From an uncultured Pelagibacteraceae bacterium (GTDB taxonomy: Bacteria; Pseudomonadota; Alphaproteobacteria; Pelagibacterales; Pelagibacteraceae): 63,176 nt of DNA. A program made the translations under genes and the position numbers. The notes beneath the pieces were generated by a model. That model worked only from the letters and a program-made list of their open reading frames with translations. It searched no databases and was not told where the DNA came from. This document shows positions 43,071 to 51,549 of the stretch, piece by piece. Each line of letters opens with the position of its first letter. The first letter of the stretch is position 1. Location: the NCBI GenBank assembly GCA_902578325.1, contig CACHCM010000001.1, forward strand, positions 83,439 to 146,614, given 5' to 3'.

Positions 43071-44087
43071 TTATAGGATACCGTTAGCTTTCATGTAAGC
43101 TTTATGTATCTCTATAAGTGCAGCAGCTTCAGGTGATTTAGTCTTCCATTCTTCCCAAGCACCAAGTGCAGCCTGTCTAAATTTAGCTCTATCCTCTTTA
43201 GACCAGTCATGAAGAGTAACTCCCATTTCATTTAAAGCTTTAACTGCTTCTGCATTTTTTCTTTCAACCAAACTAGTGATAGTTCTTCCACAGATTTCGA
43301 TTGCAGCTAACATTGCACCTTTTTCGTGAGGTTTTAACTTGTTCCATACTTTGGTATTACAAGCTAAGTGGTCAGCTGGCATAGAGTGAAAACCTGGGTA
43401 TGTAGCATATTTATTTTGCTCGTAGTGTCCACCTGCATAGTTAGTTGCTAAAGATGAGTAATCTGCACCATCGATTAGACCAGTTTGTAAAGCTGTAGGA
43501 ACCTCACCAAAGTCCATAACAATTGGCTTAGCACCTAATGCTGTAAAGATCATACTTTCCATTCCTGGAGGTGATCTGAATTTAAAGTCTTTCAATGAAG
43601 CAACATCTGGAATTGGTCTGCTAGAAATTAAAGACTCATGTCCTGGTATCCACCAACCAATCAAAGTCATTCCATACTTGTTATAAAGTGCATCAACAGC
43701 CTCTTGAGCTCCTGGATAATTTAGGAATTCATATTGTTGATAAGGGTTATCGTACCCACCCATTACATCTCCTGCAAATTGAAATGCTGCATTTTTACCA
43801 GTTTGGTATCCTGCACCAGTCATATCACAATCAATAATTCCAGTTTGCGCAGAGTTAAATACCTCAGCTGATTTACCGGTTACTGACGATGAATAGAACA
43901 TTTGCACTTTTAAGCTTCCGCCAGAAAACTTTTCAACGTTTTTAGCGAATTGAGCGGCAACTTCACCATTTGGCGAACTAGCAGTAAAGTGTGTTTCAAT
44001 CTTTAAAGTCTTTGCATGAGCAGAACCAAATAAAGCAACTGAAACAATAGCTACTGCAGCTATAGTTTTAGATATAAGTTTAAACAT
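43071..44087 (-). CDS. dctP: TRAP transporter substrate-binding protein
   Basis: A 338-residue periplasmic receptor with a signal peptide (SAHA-K cleavage near residue 26). DctP features include LKDFKFRSPPGMESMIFTALGAKPI near residues 165-190 (given in outline), with the conserved arginine that binds carboxylate ligands, and MDFGEVPTALQTGLIDGAD near 191. It gathers substrate for DctQM. Likely the most expressed gene of the operon, given the stem-loop after it. Upstream lies a 12-bp palindrome. Ligand inferred to be an acidic sugar or other organic acid. Confidence 0.92.
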   Translation of the reverse strand: MFKLISKTIAAVAIVSVALFGSAHAKTLKIETHFTASSPNGEVAAQFAKNVEKFSGGSLKVQMFYSSSVTGKSAEVFNSAQTGIIDCDMTGAGYQTGKNAAFQFAGDVMGGYDNPYQQYEFLNYPGAQEAVDALYNKYGMTLIGWWIPGHESLISSRPIPDVASLKDFKFRSPPGMESMIFTALGAKPIVMDFGEVPTALQTGLIDGADYSSLATNYAGGHYEQNKYATYPGFHSMPADHLACNTKVWNKLKPHEKGAMLAAIEICGRTITSLVERKNAEAVKALNEMGVTLHDWSKEDRAKFRQAALGAWEEWKTKSPEAAALIEIHKAYMKANGIL

Positions 44088-44144
44088 TATCTTCCTCTCG
44101 TTTGTGTTTTTTTTGAAATTTAATCACAAATGTTTTTTGAGATC

Positions 44145-44156
44145 AACGAATTCGTT
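44145..44156. promoter_or_regulatory. Perfect 12-bp palindrome upstream of the TRAP operon (possible operator)
   Basis: AACGAATTCGTT at 44145-44156 is a perfect palindrome 58 bases before the dctP start, in the 125-base spacer between the 2-hydroxyacid dehydrogenase and dctP. Its size and place suit a dimeric repressor of GntR or LacI type, and an AT-rich TATATATAG stretch lies beyond it. No regulator gene is adjacent. Operator role is inference. Confidence 0.4.
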
Positions 44157-44212
44157 TAATGTTTATATATAGAAATTATATATATCTTTTTAACTAACAA
44201 CTCTAAGTTGTT

Positions 44213-45181
44213 TTAAACTACTTCAGAAATAAGGGGATTTTCATTAAAAAAACAATAAATGTTATCAACTGCCATCATGCTCATTTCCAGACGAGTCTCA
44301 TGAGTCGCACTACCAATATGTGGTAAAACAAAACAGTTATCTAATTTTAAATATCTTTTATCTAAATTAGGTTCATTATTAAATACATCTAAACCAGCCG
44401 CATAGATTTTTTTATTCTCGAGAGCATAAATTAAATCATCATCATTAATAGTTGATCCTCTTGAGGTATTTATTACAACAGCATGCTTAGGTAATAAATT
44501 TATAGTTGAAGCATTTAAGATGTGTTTGGTCTCAGAAGTTGCTGGTGTATGAATACTTAAAAAATCACAGACTGGTAGCATTGTCTTAATATCAGAATAA
44601 TATTTTGCACCATCCTCCAGATCATCAGTGAGTTTATTTCTGTTATGATAAATAATCTTCATCCCAAATGCTTTAGCACTTTTTGCAGCCATTCTTCCAA
44701 TACGACCCATACCAATAATTCCTAAAGTTTTACCTGTAACAGAATTTCCAATCATAAATTTAGTAAGATCTGGTTTTTGATTTTTCCAATTATCAGTTCT
44801 TACAAGATTATAAGCTTCACCAATTCTTCTTGAAGCTGCCAGAATTAATAGAATAGTCGTTTCTGCTACTGCTTCATTTAAAACATTAGGAGTATTTGTA
44901 ACTTTAATTTTTTTTTCTTTTGCAGATTTTATTGAAATATTATCATAACCAACACCAACTTGAGCAATAATTTTTAATTTACCACTTAAATTGTTAAAAA
45001 AATTTTCACTAATTTTATCAAAACCAGTCGAAATCATACCATCATAATCGTTAACAATTTTTATTAAATCACTTTCTGGAATAGGTTCGTCTTTTGGATT
45101 TAAAGTTACTTCAAATTCTTTTTGAAGTTTTTCCTCTGCTAAATCTGATATTTTTCTTGAAACTAATATTTTTGGCCGCAT
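44213..45181 (-). CDS. D-2-hydroxyacid dehydrogenase (glyoxylate/hydroxypyruvate reductase-like)
   Basis: A 322-residue NAD(P)-dependent dehydrogenase. Substrate-domain region VGYDNISIKSAKEK near residue 77, cofactor loop LGIIGMGRIGRMAA near 150, catalytic arginine in NTSRGSTINDDDL near 238, glutamate in FNNEPN near 267 and histidine in LPHIGSATHE near 286. The overall pattern fits GyaR/GhrB-type glyoxylate or hydroxypyruvate reductases. Its start shares one base with the stop of the IlvD/Edd gene, so the two are co-translated in the sugar-acid region. Confidence 0.9.
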   Translation of the reverse strand: MRPKILVSRKISDLAEEKLQKEFEVTLNPKDEPIPESDLIKIVNDYDGMISTGFDKISENFFNNLSGKLKIIAQVGVGYDNISIKSAKEKKIKVTNTPNVLNEAVAETTILLILAASRRIGEAYNLVRTDNWKNQKPDLTKFMIGNSVTGKTLGIIGMGRIGRMAAKSAKAFGMKIIYHNRNKLTDDLEDGAKYYSDIKTMLPVCDFLSIHTPATSETKHILNASTINLLPKHAVVINTSRGSTINDDDLIYALENKKIYAAGLDVFNNEPNLDKRYLKLDNCFVLPHIGSATHETRLEMSMMAVDNIYCFFNENPLISEVV

Positions 45182-46965
45182 TAGTGAGAGTCTCTTGGTA
45201 AACCTTTGGTATGTGATACGTCTAAATATTTACCTCGAGAATTAATGCATGCACCGTCATCAACTTGGGTTACAGTGTTTCTAAATATTTCCTGCCACGG
45301 GGTTTGGTTGTTTATTATAAATTTCTTTCTATTTTTTCTTCGTTTTTTAAACTCTGCTTGAGATATTAATAGGTCTACCCTTCTTTTATTTAAGTCTATT
45401 TTTATTCTGTCATAAGTTTTAACAACTCCTAGATCTCCACCTGCTGCAGACTCTGGTGAAACATGTAATATTGAAGGACTAGCTGATGTACCGCTCTGTC
45501 TTCCATCTCCAAGTGTTGGCAGTGTATTAATACCTCTTTTTAATAGTCTATCAGGTGGTTGCATATTTATTACTTCAGCTGACCCAGGATATCCAATAGG
45601 TCCACAGCCTCTAACGATTAGTATTGAATTTTCATCTATTTTTAATTTCTTATCATTAAGTCTTTTATGATAATCCTCAGGACCTTCAAAAACTATAGCT
45701 TTACATTCAAAAGCATTTAGATGTTTAGGATTTGATAAATATCTATCCTTAAATTCTTTACTGATTACAGATGTTTTCATAATAGCAGATGAGAAAAAGT
45801 TACTTTTCATAACTAAAAATCCAGCTTTTTCAGTTAAAGCATTCTTAAATGTTTTAATCACTTTGTTATCTACAACAACTTTCTTTCTTAAGTTTTCTCC
45901 TACAGTTTTTCCTGTAACTGTCTTGATGTTAGTATGAATTTTTTTGTTTTTAATTAGTTCTTTCATTACCGCAGGTATTGCTCCGGCTCTATGAAAACTT
46001 TCCATTAAGTATTCTCCTGCAGGTTGGCAATTCACCAATAAAGGAATGTTGTGCCCAAGTTTTTGCCAATCAGAAAGATCAAATTTAATTCCCATATGTT
46101 TTGCGATAGCGCTTAAATGAATTGTGCAATTGCTTGATCCACCTATAGCACTAGCAACCACAACTGCATTTTCAAATGCTTTACGTGTCATAATTTTTGA
46201 TGGGGTTAAATCCTCATGAACCATTCCAACGATTCTTTTTCCTGTTTCATAAGAAATTTGTTCTCTTTCTCTATAAGGAGCAGGAATTACTGCACCTCCT
46301 GGTAAAGACATTCCTAATGCCTCTGCTACAGAGTTCATTGAAGAGGCTGTTCCCATTGTATTGCAATGACCAACGCTTGGTGCTGAAGATGCAACCATAT
46401 CCATAAATTCTTCATACTTTATATCGCCTTTTGCTAACATTTTTCTTGCTTCCCAAACTACCATTCCTGATCCAGCTAATTTTCCCTTATAAACTCCATC
46501 TAACATTGGGCCACCAGATAAAACTATCGCTGGAATATTTACTGTGGCTGCTGCCATCAAGGCTGCAGGAGTGGTCTTATCACATCCTGTTGTTAAGATA
46601 ACTCCATCTAGTGGGTATCCATATAAAACTTCTACTAATGACAAATATGAAAGATTTCTATCCAACATTGCTGTTGGTCTTTTTCCTGTTTCTTGAATTG
46701 GATGGGTTGGAAACTCCATAGGTATACCTCCTGCTCTTCTGACTCCATCTTTTATTCTCTTGCTGAGTGACATAAAATGCCTATTACATGGTGAAAGGTC
46801 ACTACCAGATTGAGCTATTCCTATTATTGGGTTTCCAGATTGTAATTCTTTTCTAGTGAGACCATAATTTAAATATCTTTCTAGATACAAAGCCGTCATA
46901 TCTGGGTTTTTTGGGTTATTAAACCACTGCTGACTTCTGAAAGTTTTTTTTCTTTTTTTAGGCAT
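45181..46965 (-). CDS. IlvD/Edd-family dehydratase (sugar-acid dehydratase type)
   Basis: A 594-residue iron-sulfur dehydratase. Cluster cysteines are in TTGCDKTTPAALMAA near residue 125 and GHCNTMGTASSMNSVAEALG near 197, with the C-terminal GRQSGTSASPSILHVSPE near 498. Length and the GVRRAGGIPMEFP start favour the arabonate/xylonate/galactonate dehydratase branch over biosynthetic IlvD. It is divergent from the UxaA-type dehydratase gene (45-base spacer) and upstream of a hydroxyacid dehydrogenase gene, which suits breakdown of aldonic acids. Substrate open. Confidence 0.85.
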   Translation of the reverse strand: MPKKRKKTFRSQQWFNNPKNPDMTALYLERYLNYGLTRKELQSGNPIIGIAQSGSDLSPCNRHFMSLSKRIKDGVRRAGGIPMEFPTHPIQETGKRPTAMLDRNLSYLSLVEVLYGYPLDGVILTTGCDKTTPAALMAAATVNIPAIVLSGGPMLDGVYKGKLAGSGMVVWEARKMLAKGDIKYEEFMDMVASSAPSVGHCNTMGTASSMNSVAEALGMSLPGGAVIPAPYREREQISYETGKRIVGMVHEDLTPSKIMTRKAFENAVVVASAIGGSSNCTIHLSAIAKHMGIKFDLSDWQKLGHNIPLLVNCQPAGEYLMESFHRAGAIPAVMKELIKNKKIHTNIKTVTGKTVGENLRKKVVVDNKVIKTFKNALTEKAGFLVMKSNFFSSAIMKTSVISKEFKDRYLSNPKHLNAFECKAIVFEGPEDYHKRLNDKKLKIDENSILIVRGCGPIGYPGSAEVINMQPPDRLLKRGINTLPTLGDGRQSGTSASPSILHVSPESAAGGDLGVVKTYDRIKIDLNKRRVDLLISQAEFKKRRKNRKKFIINNQTPWQEIFRNTVTQVDDGACINSRGKYLDVSHTKGLPRDSH

Positions 46966-47010
46966 AATTGTTTAATGGTCTCTTTAGATTTATAGTTATA
47001 TAATAATTTT

Positions 47011-48516
47011 ATGAATAATCTAATAGTTTTAAATAAGAATGACAATGTGGGTGTTAGTCAATTTATTATTCCTGAAAAAACAAAAATTAAAGGTCATGAG
47101 ATTAGTACTATCGATCCAATCCCTTTTGGACATAAAGTTTGCTTAAAAACAATTAAAAAAGGTGATCCAATCATTAAATATGATCAAATAATTGGTTTTG
47201 CTTTAGATGAAATTAAACCTGGACAACATGTCCACTCACATAATTTAGAATTTAGAGAGTTTAAAAGAGAATTTAAAGTAACAGACAAAAAACACATTGT
47301 AGATAATAAAGCAGATACCTTCTTTAATGGAATTTTAAGAGATAATGGACAGGTCGCTACTAGAAATTATATTGGAATAGTTAGCACAGTAAACTGCTCA
47401 GCAACAGTCACTAAAATGATTGTTGAAAAGATTAAATATTCTGACATTTTAAAAGATTACCCAAATATTGATGGCATAGTGCCAATTACTCACTCAACTG
47501 GATGTGGAATGAATACAGAAAGTGAAGGGATGCAAATTTTCCAAAGAACTATAGATGGCTTTAAAAATCATCCAAACTTTTCTCATGTGTTTGTAATCGG
47601 TTTGGGTTGTGAATGTGCCCAAGTAAGTTTATTTGATGAGTCTTTAAAAAAACATAACCGAATTCATTTTTTAACTATACAGGACGAAGGTGGAACTAAA
47701 AAAATAGTCGATAAAGTTTTGTCTCAAATAAAAAATTTACTTTCAGAGGCAAACAGTGTGCAGAGAACCTCACAACCAGTAAGCCATTTAACTTTAGCTC
47801 TTCAGTGTGGTGGCTCAGATGGATATTCTGGGATAACTGCAAATCCTGCATTAGGTGTTGCGGCAGACCTACTGGTTAAGAAAGGTGGAAGTTCAATTTT
47901 ATCTGAAACTCCAGAGATTTATGGAGCTGAACATTTATTGATTAATAGAGCAAGCTCACAAGAGACTGCTGACAAGCTGATACAAAGATTAGAATGGTGG
48001 AGAAATTATACTTCAATCAATAACAGTTCGATGGATAACAACCCAGCCCCAGGAAATAAAAAGGGCGGCCTTACAACAATTTTAGAAAAATCCTTAGGTG
48101 CTGTTGCAAAAGGAGGAAATTCTATTCTTCAGGATGTATTGCACTATGCAGAACCTTTAAAAAACAAAGGATTTAATTTTATGGACTCTCCTGGTTACGA
48201 TCCTGTATCTGTTACAGGTCAAGTAGCATCAGGTGCTAATGTAATTTGTTTTACAACAGGACGCGGATCTTGTTTTGGTTGCAAACCAGTTCCAAGTTTA
48301 AAACTTTCAACAAACTCAGCTATGTTTGAAAAAATGTCAGAAGATATGGATATTAATTGTGGAACAATTGCCGAAGGTAAAGAAAAAGTTGAAGAAGTTG
48401 GTCAAAAAATATTTGAACTAATTGTTAATACTGCTTCAGGAAATAAATCAAAGAGTGAAATAAACGGCTACGGTGACGAGGAGTTCAATCCTTGGCAGGT
48501 AGGCGTAGTGATGTAA
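47011..48516 (+). CDS. UxaA/GarD-family altronate or galactarate dehydratase
   Basis: A 501-residue protein with an N-terminal SAF domain (about residues 1-90) fused to the catalytic part. Motifs are THSTGCGMNTESEG near residue 163, FVIGLGCECAQV near 195, LALQCGGSDGYSGITANPALG near 269-289 (given in outline) and FTTGRGSCFGCKP near 412, including the cysteines of the metal site. It dehydrates hexonic or hexaric acids. Divergent from the IlvD/Edd gene and followed by a DMT transporter and a GarR-like enzyme, consistent with a glucarate/galactarate/altronate-like route. Confidence 0.88.
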   Translation: MNNLIVLNKNDNVGVSQFIIPEKTKIKGHEISTIDPIPFGHKVCLKTIKKGDPIIKYDQIIGFALDEIKPGQHVHSHNLEFREFKREFKVTDKKHIVDNKADTFFNGILRDNGQVATRNYIGIVSTVNCSATVTKMIVEKIKYSDILKDYPNIDGIVPITHSTGCGMNTESEGMQIFQRTIDGFKNHPNFSHVFVIGLGCECAQVSLFDESLKKHNRIHFLTIQDEGGTKKIVDKVLSQIKNLLSEANSVQRTSQPVSHLTLALQCGGSDGYSGITANPALGVAADLLVKKGGSSILSETPEIYGAEHLLINRASSQETADKLIQRLEWWRNYTSINNSSMDNNPAPGNKKGGLTTILEKSLGAVAKGGNSILQDVLHYAEPLKNKGFNFMDSPGYDPVSVTGQVASGANVICFTTGRGSCFGCKPVPSLKLSTNSAMFEKMSEDMDINCGTIAEGKEKVEEVGQKIFELIVNTASGNKSKSEINGYGDEEFNPWQVGVVM

Positions 48517-48529
48517 TTTTTATTTTCCA

Positions 48530-49399
48530 GTGCCACAGCAAACATCATTAATTAATGTAATTTTATTAGCAGCAGGTGGTTTTTTCATGTTTGTATGTAT
48601 GGACTCTACAGCAAAGTACCTTGGTACAGTTATGCCAGTTACACAAGCAATTTGGGGTAGATTTTTTTTTCACCTAGTTTCTTTGATTATATTTTTTTTA
48701 ATATTTAAACCCAAAGTAAATTTAAAAAAAAATTTTAAAGTTCAAATAATAAGATCAATATTGATGGTTACAGCAACGTCATTTATGTTTTATTCTTTAC
48801 AAAAATTTGACTTAGTAGACATATATGTAGTTTTCTTTACCGCTCCTTTGATAGTTTCTTTGCTTTCAGCATACTTTTTAAAAGATATTTTAACACCTAA
48901 GGGTATACTTTTAATGTTACTTAGCTTTGGTTCAATTATTTACTCCTTAGGACCAAGTATGAAAATATTTAGTATTGATTTAATTTTTCCAATAGTTCCG
49001 CCAATTTGTTGGGCTCTTTATCAATTTTTTACTAAACTTGTATCAGGTGACAATGACCCATTTGCTGCGATATTCTATACCTCAATTTTAGGTGCAATTA
49101 TATTTAGTATATTTATTTTTTTTAACTGGGTTCCATTAGAAAAAAATATTTTCTGGCTTTATTTATTATTACTTGGTGTGGCAGGTTTTGTTAGTCATTC
49201 TCTAATAATTTATGCAATTCAACTCTCTAATTTATCGTTTGTCACAAACTTTCAATATTCGCAACTTGTTTGGTCAACAATTATTAATTTTTTAATTTTT
49301 GGTGTACCTTTTGATTATAATAAAATTGTAGGTGTGGTAGGAATTATTGTTTTTGGTATAATGTTTATAAGAACAGAAGGTACAAAAAAAGTTAATTAA
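48530..49399 (+). CDS. DMT-superfamily (EamA) transporter
   Basis: A 289-residue protein with ten hydrophobic segments in two EamA repeats. MDSTAKYLGTVMPVTQAIWGRF near residues 24-45 (given in outline) and IVPPICWALYQFFTKLVS near 154 are the repeat starts. It likely moves a small organic solute across the inner membrane. The GTG at 48530 is used because the first ATG (residue 20) would remove most of the first span. It lies between the UxaA-type and GarR-like genes, so it may serve the same sugar-acid route. Confidence 0.82.
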   Translation: MPQQTSLINVILLAAGGFFMFVCMDSTAKYLGTVMPVTQAIWGRFFFHLVSLIIFFLIFKPKVNLKKNFKVQIIRSILMVTATSFMFYSLQKFDLVDIYVVFFTAPLIVSLLSAYFLKDILTPKGILLMLLSFGSIIYSLGPSMKIFSIDLIFPIVPPICWALYQFFTKLVSGDNDPFAAIFYTSILGAIIFSIFIFFNWVPLEKNIFWLYLLLLGVAGFVSHSLIIYAIQLSNLSFVTNFQYSQLVWSTIINFLIFGVPFDYNKIVGVVGIIVFGIMFIRTEGTKKVN

Positions 49400-49409
49400 T
49401 GAAACAAAT

Positions 49410-50267
49410 ATGAAAAATATCGGATTTATTGGAGTTGGTTATATGGGTTATGGAATAGCCAAAAATATTTTAAAACATAAAAATAAACTTTTTGTTATTG
49501 CAAATAAAAACAGAAAACCAATTGAAAAAATTATTAGTGATGGTGCAGAAGAAGTAAAATCTTTTGATGATTTTGCAAATAAAAATCTTGATGCCTTGTT
49601 CATGTGTGTAACAAATACTCCGATTGCAAAATCAATATCTGAAAAAATTTCAGCAATTTTAAACAATAAAACTATAATTATTGATATCACAACTCATAAC
49701 AAAACTGGTTCTATAGAAACTGAGGCTATATTTGAAAAAAATAATATTAAGTATGTTGAATGTCCTGTAATGGGTGGTCCTGTTCAAGCCGAAGAAGGAG
49801 TTTTAGGAGGAATAGTAGGAGCATCAGATGAAAATTTTAAAATAGCTGAACCCTATTTTAAGTTTTTTTGTAAAGAATATTTTCATTTTGGAACTGTCGG
49901 GATGGGTGCAAAATCGAAACTTTTAAATAATTTTTTATCCCTTGGAAATGCTGCACTTGTTAATCATTTAGCTAAAAGTGCAAAAGAAATGGGTTTAGAT
50001 TTAAAAAAGCTTTTTGATGTTGCTAAGCTTGGTTCTGGTAATTCTGCGGCTTTAAATAGAGTTTTTGACAATTTATTAAAAGGAGATTTTACTGGATTTA
50101 AATTTACAGCTAATAATTCTGTAAAAGATTTAACTTATATTCAAGACTTATTAAAAGATTTTCCTGAAGCAGAAAAAGTTGCTGAAGTTAACAAAAATTA
50201 TTTTCAAAAAGCTGTTGACAACGGTTTTGGTGAAAATTTTATTAGTGAATTGATTAATAAAAAATAA
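49410..50267 (+). CDS. Beta-hydroxyacid dehydrogenase, GarR/3-hydroxyisobutyrate dehydrogenase family
   Basis: A 285-residue NAD(P)-dependent enzyme: NIGFIGVGYMGYGIAKNILK at the start, ECPVMGGPVQAEEGVLGG near residue 119 and the catalytic lysine in GMGAKSKLLNNFLSLGN near 168. It belongs to the same family as the protein encoded at 40231 but is clearly diverged, so the two likely act on different semialdehydes or hydroxyacids. It is the last gene of the run starting at 47011 and is followed by the 291-base non-coding stretch. Confidence 0.87.
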   Translation: MKNIGFIGVGYMGYGIAKNILKHKNKLFVIANKNRKPIEKIISDGAEEVKSFDDFANKNLDALFMCVTNTPIAKSISEKISAILNNKTIIIDITTHNKTGSIETEAIFEKNNIKYVECPVMGGPVQAEEGVLGGIVGASDENFKIAEPYFKFFCKEYFHFGTVGMGAKSKLLNNFLSLGNAALVNHLAKSAKEMGLDLKKLFDVAKLGSGNSAALNRVFDNLLKGDFTGFKFTANNSVKDLTYIQDLLKDFPEAEKVAEVNKNYFQKAVDNGFGENFISELINKK

Positions 50268-50403
50268 TTTAAAGTAGATAAATAAGATACCGGGAATCTA
50301 CTAAAGCACCAGGTTGTATTCAAGAATTTTATTTAACAAAAACTCAAATAAATTTGTTGAATTTATATTAAATATAATTAACTTTTTTTTTATAAGGAGG
50401 TTT

Positions 50404-50433
50404 ATGTTAATACTTTCACCACCTGATACTTAG
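50404..50433 (+). other. Nine-codon reading frame with strong Shine-Dalgarno sequence
   Basis: AAGGAGG is placed five bases before an ATG that opens the frame MLILSPPDT and stops at TAG (50431-50433). A TATAAT box lies 30 bases upstream. The ribosome-binding site is among the strongest in the window yet leads only to nine codons, as in leader peptides. There is no longer frame downstream in phase. Could be a leader peptide, the stub of a lost gene, or chance. Confidence 0.3.
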
Positions 50434-50504
50434 CTAAAGTCTTTTAAATATCAAAAAAGTTAATAACATTAAAATCCGTTTGGATTAAAATGCCAAAGAG
50501 GCTT

Positions 50505-50548
50505 AAAAAAGGGAGCTCTTTAGGTATTCGCTTAAAGAGCGAACCCTT
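50505..50548 (-). terminator. Rho-independent terminator of the cytochrome c gene, with an alternative hairpin
   Basis: On the minus strand AAGGG and GCTCTTTA pair with TAAAGAGC and CCCTT across a small internal loop (13 pairs), followed directly by TTTTTT: a textbook terminator 11 bases past the stop of the cytochrome c gene. Within it, TTCGCT (50527-50532) and AGCGAA (50538-50543) can form a different six-pair hairpin that excludes the inner stem. Confidence 0.82.
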
Positions 50549-50558
50549 AAAATAAATT

Positions 50559-51026
50559 TTAATGGGGCATTCGGTACTTGCTATGACAAGCTTTACAATT
50601 GCTCCACATCAATTGTTTTAATGTAGCTCTAATATCATCGCTATCTTCAATAACTGATGCAAGTGTAACCATATCATCAGATGCTTTTTTCATTAAAGCG
50701 TTAAAAGCTTCTTTTTCTTCCCAAATGATTGGTAACGCTTCTGTTTTAAATCCTTCTTTGGTGTTTTCAGGAAATAAATCAATCAGAACTTTATAATTCT
50801 CGCTCATTTCTAACATTAATTCTATTGATTTGTCGAAATCTCCATTTGAAGCAAAAGCTTGAACTCTTTTAGCAGTACTATAATTCTTACTAAATAATGC
50901 TTTTCTCCCCTTTATAATATCTTCAACGCTTTGTTCAGCATAACTAGCTGAGACTAAAAACACGGTTAAAGTTGATAACAATAATATTTTAATAGATGAA
51001 GTTATGTGATTAAATAATTTATGCAT
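50559..51026 (-). CDS. Cytochrome c-556/c'-family protein
   Basis: A 155-residue periplasmic cytochrome. A signal peptide ends near residue 30 (SASYA-E); the mature protein is a four-helix bundle pattern with a C-terminal heme site CKACHSKYRMPH, the usual position in c' and c-556 cytochromes. It may accept or donate electrons with the cytochrome b561-like protein encoded next to it. The start codon is the CAT half of ATGCAT, with the b561 gene starting on the other half, so promoters must lie in the opposing gene. Confidence 0.87.
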   Translation of the reverse strand: MHKLFNHITSSIKILLLSTLTVFLVSASYAEQSVEDIIKGRKALFSKNYSTAKRVQAFASNGDFDKSIELMLEMSENYKVLIDLFPENTKEGFKTEALPIIWEEKEAFNALMKKASDDMVTLASVIEDSDDIRATLKQLMWSNCKACHSKYRMPH

Positions 51027-51548
51027 CTTACAAATACCCTAACAGAGTACGGTATTATTTCAAAGCTGTTACATTGGCTTAGTGCGATATTGCTTCTAAT
51101 TCAAATTCCATTAGGTTTTTATCTTGTTGATTTGGATTTTGGTGACGAAAGAATAACTTTTGAAAATATTCATGTATTAATAGGTTTAACAATATTTTAT
51201 TTAGTAATTATAAGGTTATTAAATAACATACTTAATCCTAAACCCAAACTTAATCCAAGTATTTTTGTTGGACAAAAGTTTATAGCAAAATTAAACCATG
51301 TGCTTTTATATGTGGCAATTTTATCAATAACTATTTCGGGTATATTAAAAAAATTATTTAATGGGGAAACTTTAGTTATTTTTTTCAAAGAAATAAAAAT
51401 CAAAGATAATTTTGAATTAGCAGATCAATTTTATAATATTCATATATATTCAAATTATACAATTATAGCTCTAATATCTCTTCATATTTTAGCTGTGATT
51501 GCTCACAGATTATTATTTAAAGATAATTTATTGAAAAGAATGCTCTAG
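51021..51548 (+). CDS. Cytochrome b561-family membrane protein
   Basis: A 175-residue protein with four membrane spans. It begins near the family's usual start: YGIISKLLHWLSAILLLIQ near residues 9-27, with a conserved His for b-type heme; further histidines are at NIHVLIG near 49, LNHVLLY near 93, YNIHIYS near 139 and LHILAVIAHR near 154. It shuttles electrons between quinone and periplasmic partners. Divergent and start-to-start with the cytochrome c gene, which is a plausible redox partner. It ends one base before the DUF4396 gene. Confidence 0.85.
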   Translation: MHLTNTLTEYGIISKLLHWLSAILLLIQIPLGFYLVDLDFGDERITFENIHVLIGLTIFYLVIIRLLNNILNPKPKLNPSIFVGQKFIAKLNHVLLYVAILSITISGILKKLFNGETLVIFFKEIKIKDNFELADQFYNIHIYSNYTIIALISLHILAVIAHRLLFKDNLLKRML

Positions 51549-51549
51549 A

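Larger units (their letters stand above)
50268..50558. other. 291-bp non-coding region with several stem-loops (possible ncRNA or attenuator)
   Basis: The longest gene-free stretch in the window, and the only convergent pair not abutting or overlapping. It holds a hairpin at 50273-50302 (AGTAGAT/ATCTACT), another at 50348-50366 (ATAAATT/AATTTAT), a TATAAT box at 50373-50378, a strong AAGGAGG with a 9-codon frame, a small AATCC/GGATT hairpin near 50473-50486 and the strong terminator-like element 50505-50548. I could not match it to tmRNA, 6S, SRP, RNase P or a riboswitch. A structured RNA or remnant of a small gene is possible. Confidence 0.45.

Noticed and set aside
50404..50433. PqqA-like or tmRNA tag peptide
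   Set aside because: The nine residues MLILSPPDT lack the Glu/Tyr pair of PqqA and the Ala-Ala end of tmRNA tags.
50440..50525. SAM-II/SAM-V type riboswitch
   Set aside because: An AAAAAAGGG stretch and a preceding small hairpin recall such aptamers, but the pairing needed for the pseudoknot is not evident and no downstream sense gene follows.
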